A stretch of DNA of 64,000 nucleotides from SVKR01 sp963605115 (GCA_963605115.1 CAVCTM010000001.1:1-64000); one strand, 5' to 3'; shown: positions 41,514-51,044, counted from the first letter of the stretch. Translations and numbers: made by a program. The notes: generated by a model not told the origin, from the sequence alone.

Positions 41514-42005
41514 ATGGCAAAGGAACAGAAAACAAACGTGATGCGCGTGCTGGAGCAGAAGAAGATCCCCTACACGGCGCTGGAATACCCGCATGACGAG
41601 GGCGCGGTGGACGGCGTGACCGTCGCGAAGCTGACCGGGCAGGACCCGGCGACGGTGTTCAAAACGCTCGTCGCCGTCGGCGCGAGCCGGACGAATTATG
41701 TGTTCGTCATCCCCGCGGCGCGGGAGCTGGACCTCAAAAAAGCGGCGAAGGCGGTGGGGGAGAAGTCCGTCGCCATGCTGCACGTGGCGGAGCTTCTGCC
41801 GCTCACGGGCTATGTCCGCGGCGGGTGCAGCCCGATCGGAATGAAAAAGCAGTTCCGGACGTTTTTCGACGCGAGCGTGGAGACGCTCCAGCGCGTGTTC
41901 GTGAGCGCGGGGCGCATCGGCGCGCAGGTCGGCGTTGCGCCCGCGGCGCTGCTCGCGCTCGTGCGCGGGGAGACGGCGGAGCTTTGTGCGGAGGAAAGTG
42001 CATAA
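41514..42005 (+). CDS. ybaK: YbaK/EbsC-type aminoacyl-tRNA deacylase
   Basis: 163 residues from ATG 41514 with CGGGAGG upstream. Family motifs: VMRVLEQKKIPYTALEYPHDEGA, PATVFKTLVAVGASRTNYVFVIPA (in part), the invariant Lys of FKTL, and GYVRGGCSPIGMKKQFRTF. YbaK hydrolyses Cys-tRNA(Pro) and similar misacylated tRNAs. It lies 4 bases before uvrA, apparently in one transcript without functional relation. Confidence 0.94.
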   Translation: MAKEQKTNVMRVLEQKKIPYTALEYPHDEGAVDGVTVAKLTGQDPATVFKTLVAVGASRTNYVFVIPAARELDLKKAAKAVGEKSVAMLHVAELLPLTGYVRGGCSPIGMKKQFRTFFDASVETLQRVFVSAGRIGAQVGVAPAALLALVRGETAELCAEESA

Positions 42006-42009
42006 AAAA

Positions 42010-44841
42010 ATGCAGGACTCGATCATCATCCGCGGTGCGCGGGAGAACAATCTGAAAAATATCGACGTGGAGATCCCGCGCGACAAGCTCGTCGTTGTCA
42101 CCGGACTCTCCGGCAGCGGCAAGAGCAGCCTTGCCTTCGACACGATCTATGCCGAGGGGCAGCGCCGCTATGTGGAGAGCCTGTCGTCTTACGCGCGGCA
42201 GTTCCTCGGTCAGATGGACAAGCCGGATGTGGACAGCATCGACGGGCTTTCTCCCGCCATCTCCATCGACCAGAAGACCACGAGCCGCAACCCGCGCTCC
42301 ACGGTCGGGACCGTCACGGAAATTTACGACTACCTCCGTCTGCTCTGGGCGCGCGTCGGCGTGCCCCACTGCCCGAAGTGCGGCAAGGAGATCCGCCAGC
42401 AGACGGTGGACCAGATCATCGACCAGCTTCTGACTCTGCCGGAGCGCGCAAAGCTCCAGATCCTCGCCCCGGTTGTCCGCGGGCGGAAGGGCGAGCACGC
42501 CAAGGTCTTTGAGGACGCGCGCCGCGCCGGTTTCGTCCGCGCGCGGGTGGATGGCAGCATGTTTGATCTCTCCGAGGAGATCAGGCTCGATAAGAACAAA
42601 AAGCACTCCATCGAGATCGTCGTGGACCGCATCGTCTTGAAGCCGGACATCGCCCGCCGCCTGACCGACTCGGTCGAGACGGCGCTGAAGCTCGCCGGCG
42701 GGCTCGTGCTCGTCACGGCTGCGGACGAGGCGGGGGAGCGGGAGCTCAGCTTTTCCCAGAACTATGCCTGCGAGGACTGCGGCATCTCCATCGAGGAGCT
42801 GACGCCGCGGCTTTTCTCCTTCAACAACCCCTTCGGCGCCTGCCCGACCTGCGGCGGTCTCGGCGTCCAGCTTCAGGTGGACCCGTCGCTCATTATCCCG
42901 GATCCGGAAAAGTCCATTCTGGACGGTGCGATTGTCGCCTCCGGCTGGGGCAACGTCCGCGAGGACACCATTTCCCGCATGTATTTCGACGCGCTCGCAA
43001 AGCGCTACCGTTTCAAGCTTACTGACCCCGTGTCCAGTCTCTCCAGGGAGGCGCTGGACGCCGTGCTTTACGGCACGAAGGGCGAAAAGCTGGAGCTCTC
43101 CTACGAGCGCAAGAGCGGCAAGGGCACGCTCAGCCAGCCCTTCGAGGGCGTTATCACGAACCTCAACCGCCGCTACCGCGAGACCCAGAGCGCTACGATA
43201 CGCGAGGATCTGGAGCAGTGCATGAGCGAGATCCCCTGTCCGGACTGCGCCGGACGGCGCCTGAAGCGCGAAGCCCTCGCTGTCACGGTCGGCGGGCTGA
43301 ACATCATGGAGTTCACGGAGCTCAGCGTGGAAAATGAGCTGGCGTTCATCAACGATCTGCACCTCGAAGGGCAGAAGCTGATGATCGCGGGGCAGATTTT
43401 GAAGGAGATCCGCTCCCGGCTGGAGTTTCTCTCCAGCGTCGGGCTCTCTTACCTGACGCTCTCGCGCGCCGCGGCGACGCTCAGCGGCGGCGAGGCGCAG
43501 CGCATCCGCCTTGCGACCCAGATCGGGTCGAGTCTGATGGGTGTGCTCTATATCCTCGACGAGCCCTCCATCGGGCTGCACCAGCGCGACAACGCGAAGC
43601 TGATCGCGACGCTCAAGCACCTGCGCGATATCGGCAACACCCTCATCGTCGTCGAGCACGACACGGACACCATGTATGCCGCGGACCACATCATCGACAT
43701 CGGTCCCGGCGCGGGCGTCCACGGCGGCGAGCTCGTTGGGCAGGGCACCGTGGCGGACATCTGCGCGAGTCCGCGCAGCGTCACGGGAGACTATCTGAGC
43801 GGCAGGAAAAAGATCCCCGTCCCGCCCTCTCGCCGGAACGGGACCGGAAAATTCCTCACCGTCCGCGGCGCGGCGGAAAACAACCTCAAAAACATCGACG
43901 CGCGCTTCCCGCTCGGCGTGTTCACCTGCGTCACCGGCGTTTCCGGCAGCGGCAAGAGCAGCCTTGTGAATGAGATCCTCTATAAAACGCTCGCCTCGCG
44001 CCTCAACCGTATGAAGGTCCGCCCCGGCAAGTGCGCGGGCGTGGACGGGCTGGAGAACGTGGACAAGGTCATCGCCATCGACCAGAGCCCGATCGGGCGA
44101 TCCCCGCGCTCCAATCCCGCGACCTATACCGGCATGTTCAACGACATCCGCGACCTGTTCGCCGAGAGCAATGACGCCAAGCTCCGCGGCTACGGTCCCG
44201 GCAGGTTTTCCTTCAACGTCCGGGGCGGGCGCTGCGAAGCCTGCGCGGGCGACGGTCTGCTCAAGATCGAGATGCACTTCCTGCCGGATATCTACGTCCC
44301 CTGCGAGGTCTGCCACGGCGCGCGCTATAACCGCGAAACGCTGGAGGTGCGCTATAAGGGCAAGAACATCGCCGAGGTGCTCGACATGACCGTCGAGGAG
44401 GCGGTCACGTATTTCGAGAACATCCCCAAGATCCGCGACCGGGTCCAGACGCTGCTGGACGTCGGGCTCGGCTATATCAAGCTCGGCCAGCCGGCGACAA
44501 CGCTCTCCGGCGGCGAGGCGCAGCGCGTGAAGCTCGCAACGGAGCTCAGCAAGCGGAGCACGGGACGCACGGTCTACGTGCTCGACGAGCCGACCACGGG
44601 ACTGCACATGGCGGATGTCCACCGCCTTATCGACGTGCTCCAGAAGCTCACCGACGCGGGCAATACCGTCATCGTCATCGAGCACAATCTGGACGTCATC
44701 AAGTGCGCCGACCACATCATCGACCTCGGTCCCGAAGGCGGCGACAAGGGCGGGCAGATCATCTTCACCGGAACGCCGGAGCAGTGCGCCGATTGTCCGG
44801 AGAGCGCCACGGGCGAGTTTTTAAAGGCAATGCTGGAATAA
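42010..44841 (+). CDS. uvrA: Excinuclease ABC subunit A
   Basis: 943 residues from ATG 42010; GTG 41998 is in frame but too close to the GGAGG. Two ABC ATPase halves: Walker A GLSGSGKSS (about 33) and GVSGSGKSS (about 645), each with signature LSGGEAQR and Walker B YILDEPSIGLH / YVLDEPTTGLH. Zinc modules: CPKCGKEI, CEDC...CPTCGG, and CEAC...CEVC in the second half. It scans DNA for bulky lesions with UvrB. uvrB is not in the window. Length is normal. Confidence 0.98.
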   Translation: MQDSIIIRGARENNLKNIDVEIPRDKLVVVTGLSGSGKSSLAFDTIYAEGQRRYVESLSSYARQFLGQMDKPDVDSIDGLSPAISIDQKTTSRNPRSTVGTVTEIYDYLRLLWARVGVPHCPKCGKEIRQQTVDQIIDQLLTLPERAKLQILAPVVRGRKGEHAKVFEDARRAGFVRARVDGSMFDLSEEIRLDKNKKHSIEIVVDRIVLKPDIARRLTDSVETALKLAGGLVLVTAADEAGERELSFSQNYACEDCGISIEELTPRLFSFNNPFGACPTCGGLGVQLQVDPSLIIPDPEKSILDGAIVASGWGNVREDTISRMYFDALAKRYRFKLTDPVSSLSREALDAVLYGTKGEKLELSYERKSGKGTLSQPFEGVITNLNRRYRETQSATIREDLEQCMSEIPCPDCAGRRLKREALAVTVGGLNIMEFTELSVENELAFINDLHLEGQKLMIAGQILKEIRSRLEFLSSVGLSYLTLSRAAATLSGGEAQRIRLATQIGSSLMGVLYILDEPSIGLHQRDNAKLIATLKHLRDIGNTLIVVEHDTDTMYAADHIIDIGPGAGVHGGELVGQGTVADICASPRSVTGDYLSGRKKIPVPPSRRNGTGKFLTVRGAAENNLKNIDARFPLGVFTCVTGVSGSGKSSLVNEILYKTLASRLNRMKVRPGKCAGVDGLENVDKVIAIDQSPIGRSPRSNPATYTGMFNDIRDLFAESNDAKLRGYGPGRFSFNVRGGRCEACAGDGLLKIEMHFLPDIYVPCEVCHGARYNRETLEVRYKGKNIAEVLDMTVEEAVTYFENIPKIRDRVQTLLDVGLGYIKLGQPATTLSGGEAQRVKLATELSKRSTGRTVYVLDEPTTGLHMADVHRLIDVLQKLTDAGNTVIVIEHNLDVIKCADHIIDLGPEGGDKGGQIIFTGTPEQCADCPESATGEFLKAMLE

Positions 44842-44864
44842 AGAGAGAAAAAAACGGGGGAACC

Positions 44865-47072
44865 ATGGAAAACGGCTTTGACGAGCTCGTCGGCACCGTC
44901 GATGAGATCATCTATACCAACGAGGAAAACGGCTATACCGTGCTGCGGCTGGAGCGGGACGACGGCGAGACCGTCACCGCGACGGGCTGCCTGCCCTTCG
45001 CCGCCCCCGGCGAGCAGCTCATGCTCTACGGGAGCTGGACGACCCATGCGACTTACGGCCAGCAGTTCCGCGCGGAATACGCCGAGCGGAGCATGCCGCG
45101 CGGCGCGGAGGCGGTGTATGAATATCTCGCGAGCCGCGTCATCCGCGGCGTCGGACCCGCAACGGCGAGCGTCATCGTCTCCGCCTTCGGCGACAAGGCG
45201 CTGGACGTCATCGAAAACGAGCCGGAAAAGCTCGCGGGACTGCGCGGGATCAGTCTGAAAAAAGCGAAGGAGATGAGCGAGGCGCTCCGGCGTCAGCTCG
45301 GACTGCGCCGGCTGATGGAGTTTCTGAACAGCCACGGACTGAAGCCCCACTTCGCCATGCGGCTCTACCGCTCCTACGGCGACCGCGCCCTCGCGCTCAT
45401 TCAGGAAAACCCCTATATCCTCTGCACGCCCCACATCGGCGCGGAGTTTTCCGACGCGGACACCCTCGCGCTCGACCTCGGTCTCGACGGCGACAGCCCG
45501 GAGCGCATCTCCGCCGCCGTCTGCTTCGAGCTTCAGCATAACGCCGGGAACGGACACGTTTTTATCCCGCGCGAAAAGCTCATCCTCGCGACCGCCCAGC
45601 TCCTTGATATCGAGCCCGGCGCGGTGGAGAGCGGGCTCGACGAGCTGCTGCGCCGCGGCGACGTGGTGGAGCAGTCCGTCGCAGGCTGCGAGGCGTGCTA
45701 TCTGAAGGACCTTTACGAAGCCGAGCGCAGCAGCGCGGAGCGGCTTTCCGCTATGGCAGAAGCCCGCTTTTCCTGCAAGCAGGATTTTTCCGAGCTGCTC
45801 GGCGGCATCGAGCGCGCGCAGGGCATCACTTACGCCCCGCAGCAGCGCAAGACGCTGGAGACTGCGTCCCGATCCCAGCTGATGCTCATCACCGGCGGAC
45901 CCGGTACCGGAAAAACGACAACGGTCCGCGCCATCATCGCGATGTACGAAATGCTGGGGCTTACTGTCCAGCTCGCCGCCCCGACGGGACGCGCGGCAAA
46001 GCGCATGGCGGAGCTTACGGGCTATGAGGCGGTCACGATCCACCGTCTGCTGGAAGCGGGCTGCGCCGAGGGCAGCTTCGACCTCGTTTTCAAGCGAAAC
46101 GCGGCAAATCCGCTGCGCTGCGACGCGCTCATCGTCGATGAATGCTCCATGATCGACATTACGCTCCTCGCCGCACTGCTCGACGCGCTGCCGCGCGAGT
46201 GCCGGCTCATTCTGGTCGGCGACGCGGACCAGCTTCCGAGCGTCGGACCCGGCAACGTGTTCCTCGATGTCCTGCGCTCCAACCGCGTCGCGGTCGTGCG
46301 CCTGACGGAAATTTTCCGCCAGACGGCGGACAGCCGCATCGTGCAGTACGCCCACCGGATCAACGCCGGCGAGCACCCGCCCATCGCGGAAAATAAGGGC
46401 GACTTTTTCTTCATGCGCCGCCTGAATCCGGACGCTGCCGCGGCGCTCATCGTTCAGCTCTGCGCCGAGCGGCTGCCGAAGAATATGCACATTCCCCCGG
46501 AGGAGATCCAGGTCCTGACTCCGATGCGCCGCGGCGGTGCGGGGGTCTACGCCCTGAACGCCGCGCTTCAGGCGGCGCTCAACCCGCCCGCGGAGGGCAA
46601 GCCGGAGAAAAAATTCGGCGAATTTATCTTCCGCCTCGGCGATCGGGTGATGCAAATCCGAAATAACTATGATATAATATGGACCACCGCCGACCAGAAG
46701 ACCGCCGGGACCGGCGTTTTCAACGGCGACATCGGCTATATCACTGCCATCGACCCCGCGCAGGAGACGCTCACCGTCGACTTCGACGGCCGCAGCGCGC
46801 TCTACGGCTTCGATATGCTCTCCGAGCTCGAACACGCATGGGCGATGACGGTCCACAAATCGCAGGGCAGCGAATACCGCGCCGTGATCCTCTGCGTCTG
46901 CGGCGCGCCGCGCCAGCTCGCTTACCGCGGCGTGCTCTATACCGCCGTGACCCGCGCGCGGGAGCTGCTCATCGCCGTCGGGGACGACGGGCTCATCGAC
47001 CAGATGATCGACAACCACAAGCAGGCGCGGCGCTACAGCGGACTGCGCGCGCGGCTCGCCGGGGCGGAGTGA
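44865..47072 (+). CDS. recD2: RecD2-type SF1B DNA helicase
   Basis: 735 residues from ATG 44865. N-terminal OB-like domain (TVDEIIYTNEENGYTVLRLE) and helix-hairpin-helix repeats (RVIRGVGPATASVIV, LAGLRGISLKKAKEM) mark RecD2. The helicase core has Walker A GGPGTGKTTT (about 344), Walker B IVDECSMID, GDADQLPSVGPGNVF, and the late AMTVHKSQGSEY motif. It is a 5'-3' helicase that acts without RecBC in repair and replication-fork upkeep. It follows uvrA by 23 bases, so two repair genes share a transcript. Confidence 0.96.
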   Translation: MENGFDELVGTVDEIIYTNEENGYTVLRLERDDGETVTATGCLPFAAPGEQLMLYGSWTTHATYGQQFRAEYAERSMPRGAEAVYEYLASRVIRGVGPATASVIVSAFGDKALDVIENEPEKLAGLRGISLKKAKEMSEALRRQLGLRRLMEFLNSHGLKPHFAMRLYRSYGDRALALIQENPYILCTPHIGAEFSDADTLALDLGLDGDSPERISAAVCFELQHNAGNGHVFIPREKLILATAQLLDIEPGAVESGLDELLRRGDVVEQSVAGCEACYLKDLYEAERSSAERLSAMAEARFSCKQDFSELLGGIERAQGITYAPQQRKTLETASRSQLMLITGGPGTGKTTTVRAIIAMYEMLGLTVQLAAPTGRAAKRMAELTGYEAVTIHRLLEAGCAEGSFDLVFKRNAANPLRCDALIVDECSMIDITLLAALLDALPRECRLILVGDADQLPSVGPGNVFLDVLRSNRVAVVRLTEIFRQTADSRIVQYAHRINAGEHPPIAENKGDFFFMRRLNPDAAAALIVQLCAERLPKNMHIPPEEIQVLTPMRRGGAGVYALNAALQAALNPPAEGKPEKKFGEFIFRLGDRVMQIRNNYDIIWTTADQKTAGTGVFNGDIGYITAIDPAQETLTVDFDGRSALYGFDMLSELEHAWAMTVHKSQGSEYRAVILCVCGAPRQLAYRGVLYTAVTRARELLIAVGDDGLIDQMIDNHKQARRYSGLRARLAGAE

Positions 47073-47077
47073 ACGCG

Positions 47078-47731
47078 ATGGGGCTTCTTTCCGCTTTTCT
47101 GGACCTGCTTTACCCGCCGCGCTGCGTGTTCTGCCGCCGCATCATGCGCTCTTCGGCGGAGCGCGTCTGCCCGGACTGCGCCAAAACGCTGCCCTACGCC
47201 GGCGCGAGAGGGGAGCGGCATGGCGACTTTTTCACCGTCTGCCGCGCGCCGCTGCTCTATGAGGGCGCCGTGCGCGGATCGCTGCTGCGCTATAAGTTCC
47301 ATGAGTGTCCCGGTTATGCCGCGCCTTACGGTGAGATGCTCGCCGTCTGCATCCGCACGGAGCTTGACGGCGCGTGGGACCTCATCACATGGGTCCCGCT
47401 CAGCCGGCAGAGACTGCGCGAGCGCGGCTATGATCAGGCGAGGCTGCTCGCGGAGGAGACGGCGAAGTGCCTTGGCACCGAAGCGGTGCGGACGCTTGAA
47501 AAGCCCGTGAACACCGCGCGCCAGTCCGCGACCGGAAGCCGCGAAAAGCGTGCGGCGAACATCTCCGGCGCTTACCGCGTGCCGGATCCGGCTCTCGTCG
47601 CCGGGCGGCGCATCCTGCTCATCGACGACATCGTAACGACGGGCGCGACGCTCTCGGAGGCAGCCCGCACCCTGCGCGCCGCCGGTGCATCGGAGGTCGT
47701 CTGCGCGGCGCTTGCGACGTCGCCGGATTAA
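47078..47731 (+). CDS. comF: ComF-family phosphoribosyltransferase-like protein
   Basis: 217 residues from ATG 47078; GTG 47069, overlapping the recD2 stop, is an alternative. The N-terminal zinc-ribbon-like part has CVFCRRIM and CPDCAKTLPY; the PRTase domain has YKFHECPGYA, LSRQRLRERGYDQARLLAE and the PRPP loop ILLIDDIVTTGATLSEA. ComF is linked to DNA uptake and fork restart in several bacteria. No other competence genes are nearby, and its position behind recD2 suggests a DNA-processing role. Confidence 0.92.
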   Translation: MGLLSAFLDLLYPPRCVFCRRIMRSSAERVCPDCAKTLPYAGARGERHGDFFTVCRAPLLYEGAVRGSLLRYKFHECPGYAAPYGEMLAVCIRTELDGAWDLITWVPLSRQRLRERGYDQARLLAEETAKCLGTEAVRTLEKPVNTARQSATGSREKRAANISGAYRVPDPALVAGRRILLIDDIVTTGATLSEAARTLRAAGASEVVCAALATSPD

Positions 47732-47791
47732 ACCCGACAAAACAAGTCTATACTTTCTGCATATACTTACTGATTTGAGGAGAACGGACCC

Positions 47792-48823
47792 ATGCTCTTT
47801 TTTGAGAGAGACATCGCAATCGACCTTGGAACGACCAACACGCTGGTCTATGTCCGCGGCAAGGGCGTCGCCATGCGCGAGCCGACCATCGTCGCCGTCG
47901 ACAAGACGACCGGAAAGCTGCTGAAGATCGGCGAGGAGGCGCAGAAGATGCTGGGACGCACCCCGGCGAACATCGTCGCCATCCATCCGATCGCAAACGG
48001 CGTCATTTCCGACTATGACATGACCACCCGCATGCTTCAGGAGCTGCTGAGCCGCGTCACGAGCTTCAGCTTTTTCAAGCCGCGCGTGATCGTTTGCGTG
48101 CCGAGCAGCATCACCGGCGTGGAGGAGCGCGCCATCATCGACGCCACGATCGAGGCAGGGGCGCGCAAGGTCTACCTGCTGGAGACCGCCGTCGCAACGA
48201 GCACCGGTGCGGGAATCGACATCTCCAAGCCGGAGGGCCATCTCGTCATCGACATCGGCGGCGGCACGACGGAGGTCGCCGTGGTCTCCCTCGGCGGCGT
48301 GGTGGAGGTCGAGTCCATCAAGACCGCGGGCGACGAGTTCGACGAGGCGATCGTCCGGTACATACGCCGGAAGCACAACGTCCTCATCGGCGCGCGCACC
48401 GCCGAGGAGCTCAAGCGCGCCATCGGCTGCGTCTATACCCGCCGCGAGGTCGAGACCCGCGAGGTCAAGGGACGCTGCCTGCTGACCGGTCTGCCCAAGG
48501 CGGTCACGGTCAACTCCAACGACATGATCGAGGCGCTCGCCGAGCCGGTCGAAAAGGTGCTGGAGACCATCCACATGGTGCTCGAACGCACCCCGCCGGA
48601 GCTCGTGGCGGACATTTCCGTGAACGGCATCGTCATGTCCGGCGGTGGCAGCCTGCTCTGGGGGCTCGACAAGCTCATCACGAGCCGCACCGGGATCGAA
48701 GCCGTCGTCGTGGACGACACCCTCGCCTGCGCCGCCTACGGAGCCGGAAAAATGCTCCGCGAGCTGAACAACATGCAGGAGGGCATGATCAACCTCGCAC
48801 GACGGAAACAGATGAAAGGGTAA
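47792..48823 (+). CDS. mreB: Rod shape-determining protein MreB (actin homologue)
   Basis: 343 residues with GAGGAGA upstream. Actin-fold motifs: AIDLGTTNTLVYVRGKG (phosphate 1), DIGGGTTEVAVVSLGG (phosphate 2), SGGGSLLWGLDKLI (adenosine) and VPSSITGVEERA. The N-terminus MLFFERDIAIDLG fits a membrane-touching filament that guides lateral wall synthesis in rods. It lacks the usual mreC-mreD neighbours and is alone between two terminators, so it may be a second, Mbl/MreBH-type paralogue. Confidence 0.95.
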   Translation: MLFFERDIAIDLGTTNTLVYVRGKGVAMREPTIVAVDKTTGKLLKIGEEAQKMLGRTPANIVAIHPIANGVISDYDMTTRMLQELLSRVTSFSFFKPRVIVCVPSSITGVEERAIIDATIEAGARKVYLLETAVATSTGAGIDISKPEGHLVIDIGGGTTEVAVVSLGGVVEVESIKTAGDEFDEAIVRYIRRKHNVLIGARTAEELKRAIGCVYTRREVETREVKGRCLLTGLPKAVTVNSNDMIEALAEPVEKVLETIHMVLERTPPELVADISVNGIVMSGGGSLLWGLDKLITSRTGIEAVVVDDTLACAAYGAGKMLRELNNMQEGMINLARRKQMKG

Positions 48824-48856
48824 AAAAACCGGCTCCCGAACGGGAGCCGGTTTTTT
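48823..48856. terminator. Bidirectional terminator between mreB and hydrolase genes
   Basis: A near-perfect 16-bp stem (48823-48838 / 48841-48856) with a 2-base apex and A6/T6 on the sides serves both convergent genes. Confidence 0.92.
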
Positions 48857-48863
48857 GCTTATT

Positions 48864-49793
48864 TCAGAGTTTGCTCTCCAGCCAGCGGAGGACGTCGTTA
48901 TAGACCTCGTTGCGGCAGAGCTCATTTAAGATCTCGTGCCGTCCGCCGGGGTAGAGCTTCAGGGAGACGTCCGTCATGCCCGCGCGGAGGAAATTGGCAT
49001 ATGCGCGACGGACGCCCTTGCCGCTCTCGCCGACGGGGTCGGCGTCGCCCGCGATGAAGAGCACCGGCAGGTCACGGCGCATCAGGCGGACGTTATCGAG
49101 CTTGGAGATCATCTGGATGCCGCCCATCATATCGTGGAACAGTCCCGCCGTCGGGACAAAGCCGCAGAGCGGGTCGGCGTTGTAGCGGTCCACGTGTGCC
49201 TCGTCGCGCGTCAGCCAGTCGTTCGGCGTGCGCGCGGGCTGGAAGGTCTTGTTGTAGCCGCCGAAGGCGAGGGTGTTCAGCTTATCGCTGTGGTAGCGCG
49301 GACCGTGCTTTTTGATCTCCAGTGCGCTCGCGAGCTTGCCGCCCGCAACGACGGCGGCGGGCTGCTGCCCGGTGCCGCAGATGACCGCGCCGGAAAGTCC
49401 CTCGGACCAGCGCAGCAGGTAAGTGCGGGTCAGGAAGCTGCCCATGCTGTGGCCGAAGAGAAAGTACGGCAGCTCCGGGAACTCCGCATGCGTGAGCTGA
49501 TAGAGCCGGTGCATATCGCCGACGGCGGTCATCCAGCCGTTTTCATCGGCAAAGTGACCGAGCTCACCGTCGGCGCTGACGCTCTGACCGTGGCCCAGAT
49601 GGTCGTTCGCGACGACGAGGAAGCCGTTTTCGGCGAGATAGGACGCAAACTCATCGTAGCGCTCCACGTGCTCGGCGATGCCGTGCGCGATCTGCAAAAC
49701 GGCGCGGGGCGCCGTGTCCGGCGTGCAGCGGCGGACGTGGATCTGGGTCACGCCGTCGCCGGAGAGAAAGCTGTAATCAGAAAAAACGGGCAT
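48864..49793 (-). CDS. Alpha/beta hydrolase, monoacylglycerol-lipase-like
   Basis: 309 residues, AGGAGG upstream of ATG 49793. Serine hydrolase fold with LQIAHGIAEHVERYDEFASYL, DHLGHGQS, nucleophile Ser in FLFGHSMGSF, Asp in LFIAGDADPVGE and His in YPGGRHEILNE. This is the Hydrolase_4 (lysophospholipase/monoglyceride lipase) pattern. No signal peptide, so it acts inside the cell. The substrate is not defined. It is last in a minus-strand series starting at the ferredoxin:thioredoxin reductase gene. Confidence 0.93.
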   Translation of the reverse strand: MPVFSDYSFLSGDGVTQIHVRRCTPDTAPRAVLQIAHGIAEHVERYDEFASYLAENGFLVVANDHLGHGQSVSADGELGHFADENGWMTAVGDMHRLYQLTHAEFPELPYFLFGHSMGSFLTRTYLLRWSEGLSGAVICGTGQQPAAVVAGGKLASALEIKKHGPRYHSDKLNTLAFGGYNKTFQPARTPNDWLTRDEAHVDRYNADPLCGFVPTAGLFHDMMGGIQMISKLDNVRLMRRDLPVLFIAGDADPVGESGKGVRRAYANFLRAGMTDVSLKLYPGGRHEILNELCRNEVYNDVLRWLESKL

Positions 49794-49820
49794 AGGGTTT
49801 TTCCTCCTGTTTTCAAGTTT

Positions 49821-50450
49821 TCAGGGATTGACATTGACGCGCAGACTGCACCCGCCGCTGACGGTCTCGACCTCGATCCTGCAGGCGCCGTCGCCAAAGT
49901 GATAGGTCCCGCCCTGCGATGTGAGCGCGAGGGCGCTGTCCAGCGTGCCGGACACGCTGTCGAATTCCAGCGTAAAGCCGCAGTCTTCGGGCAGAGCGAG
50001 CGACTGCGCACCGGAGACGCTGTTCATCCTGACCTCCGCGGGTGCGCTCGTCAGAAGGAGGCTTACGCCGTCGGAGACGGATTCGGTCTTTGCCTCGCGG
50101 AACGCGCCGGAGACCGAAACGGAGCCGCTGACGCTTCCGATATCGAGCTCATCGGCGGCGCCCTCGGCAGCATAAACATCCACCTTGCCGCTGACCCATT
50201 CGTGGTCAAGGCTGTCGATGCACTCCGTGATCTCATAGCTGCGCTCGGTAAGGCTCTCGCCGCTGCGGGCGCTCTCCGCCGCGTCCTCCACAGCGTTTTT
50301 CACATCCTCCACGGCGTCCTGCACCGCGTCCTTGATGGCATCCTTCGCCTGGTCGCTCAGCTTGGGCGTGCGCCACCGACCGCAGCCGCTGAGCATCAGC
50401 GCGGCGGCGAGGGCGATCGCGAGGACCGGGATCGGTTTTCTGCGTTTCAA
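49821..50450 (-). CDS. Lipoprotein with DUF4097-like beta-repeat domain
   Basis: 209 residues. The start is a TTG at 50450 (read MKRRKPIPVLAIALAAALML) with AAAGGAG about 15 bases upstream, a wide spacing; no ATG precedes the signal peptide. Lipobox LSGCG at residues ~20-24. A charged helix (about 30-65, repeated DAVED/NAVEDAA) leads to a right-handed beta-type domain in which SVSG recurs (IGSVSGSVSVSG, MNSVSGAQS, FDSVSGTLD, ETVSGGC), the spacing expected for DUF4097 or bactofilin-like stacks. Probably a surface scaffold; function unknown. Confidence 0.75.
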   Translation of the reverse strand: MKRRKPIPVLAIALAAALMLSGCGRWRTPKLSDQAKDAIKDAVQDAVEDVKNAVEDAAESARSGESLTERSYEITECIDSLDHEWVSGKVDVYAAEGAADELDIGSVSGSVSVSGAFREAKTESVSDGVSLLLTSAPAEVRMNSVSGAQSLALPEDCGFTLEFDSVSGTLDSALALTSQGGTYHFGDGACRIEVETVSGGCSLRVNVNP

Positions 50451-50481
50451 AAGGCTTATGTAACGCTCCTTTCCCCAAAGA

Positions 50482-50787
50482 TCAGCCCAGCATCGCCCGG
50501 ATGCTGTCCGCGGGGACGACGCCGACGCTTGCGTTCACGGGCTCGCCGCCGCGGAACAGGATCAGCGTCGGGATGGACTGCACGCCGTAGCGCATCGCGA
50601 GCTCCGGCTGCTCGTCCACGTTGACCTTGCCGAACTTGACCTTGCCGTCAAATTCTCCGGCGAGCTCCTCCACGACGGGGGCGAGCATGCGGCAGGGACC
50701 GCACCACGACGCCCAGAAATCGAGCAGCACGGGCGTCTGGGCGCCCTCGACCTCAGCGGCAAAATTTTCTTTCGTAACTTCCAGCAT
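50482..50787 (-). CDS. trxA: Thioredoxin
   Basis: 101 residues from ATG 50787 (MLEVTKENFAAEVEG) with AAAGGAG upstream. Active site WASWCGPCRM, cis-Pro in QSIPTLILF, full-length single domain. A cytoplasmic dithiol reductant. It lies 16 bases after the ferredoxin:thioredoxin reductase gene, which is therefore its likely electron source, in place of NADPH thioredoxin reductase. Confidence 0.96.
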   Translation of the reverse strand: MLEVTKENFAAEVEGAQTPVLLDFWASWCGPCRMLAPVVEELAGEFDGKVKFGKVNVDEQPELAMRYGVQSIPTLILFRGGEPVNASVGVVPADSIRAMLG

Positions 50788-50803
50788 AGCGTTTTGTTCT
50801 CCT

Positions 50804-51004
50804 TTATTGTTTGGATTTGTAGTAAAGATAACAGTGGCAGAAGCCCTCAAACTCCGGGTCGGCGATCTGCTCGCGGAACTCGCGGCACATACACTTGGTG
50901 TCCTCCGTCCGTTCCAGACGGCAGGGGCAGTAGCCGCCCGTGCGCTTCAGACCCTCCTTGACGGTTTTGACGATCTCCTCGTCGGGATTGAGTGTGATCT
51001 TCAT
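50804..51004 (-). CDS. Ferredoxin:thioredoxin reductase catalytic (beta) chain, short form
   Basis: 66 residues from ATG 51004. Six cysteines in three CxC pairs: Cys26/28 (YCPCRL), Cys38/40 (KCMCREF) and Cys56/58 (FCHCYLYYK). CPC and CHC are the signatures of FTR, which uses a [4Fe-4S] cluster beside a redox disulfide to pass ferredoxin electrons to thioredoxin. The spacing (9 and 15 residues between pairs) differs from the plant enzyme (16 and 8), and the protein is much shorter. There is no variable alpha chain gene, as usual outside phototrophs. Co-transcribed with trxA. Confidence 0.9.
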   Translation of the reverse strand: MKITLNPDEEIVKTVKEGLKRTGGYCPCRLERTEDTKCMCREFREQIADPEFEGFCHCYLYYKSKQ

Positions 51005-51044
51005 AATTCGGTGACGCACCGCCTTTCGGATTTCTTTCGGTCAT

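Noticed and set aside
48864..51004. Single operon linking FTR, thioredoxin, DUF4097-like lipoprotein and hydrolase into a redox-stress pathway
   Set aside because: The genes share a strand with short gaps and may be co-transcribed, but nothing in the lipoprotein or hydrolase indicates a redox role, so a functional link is not claimed.
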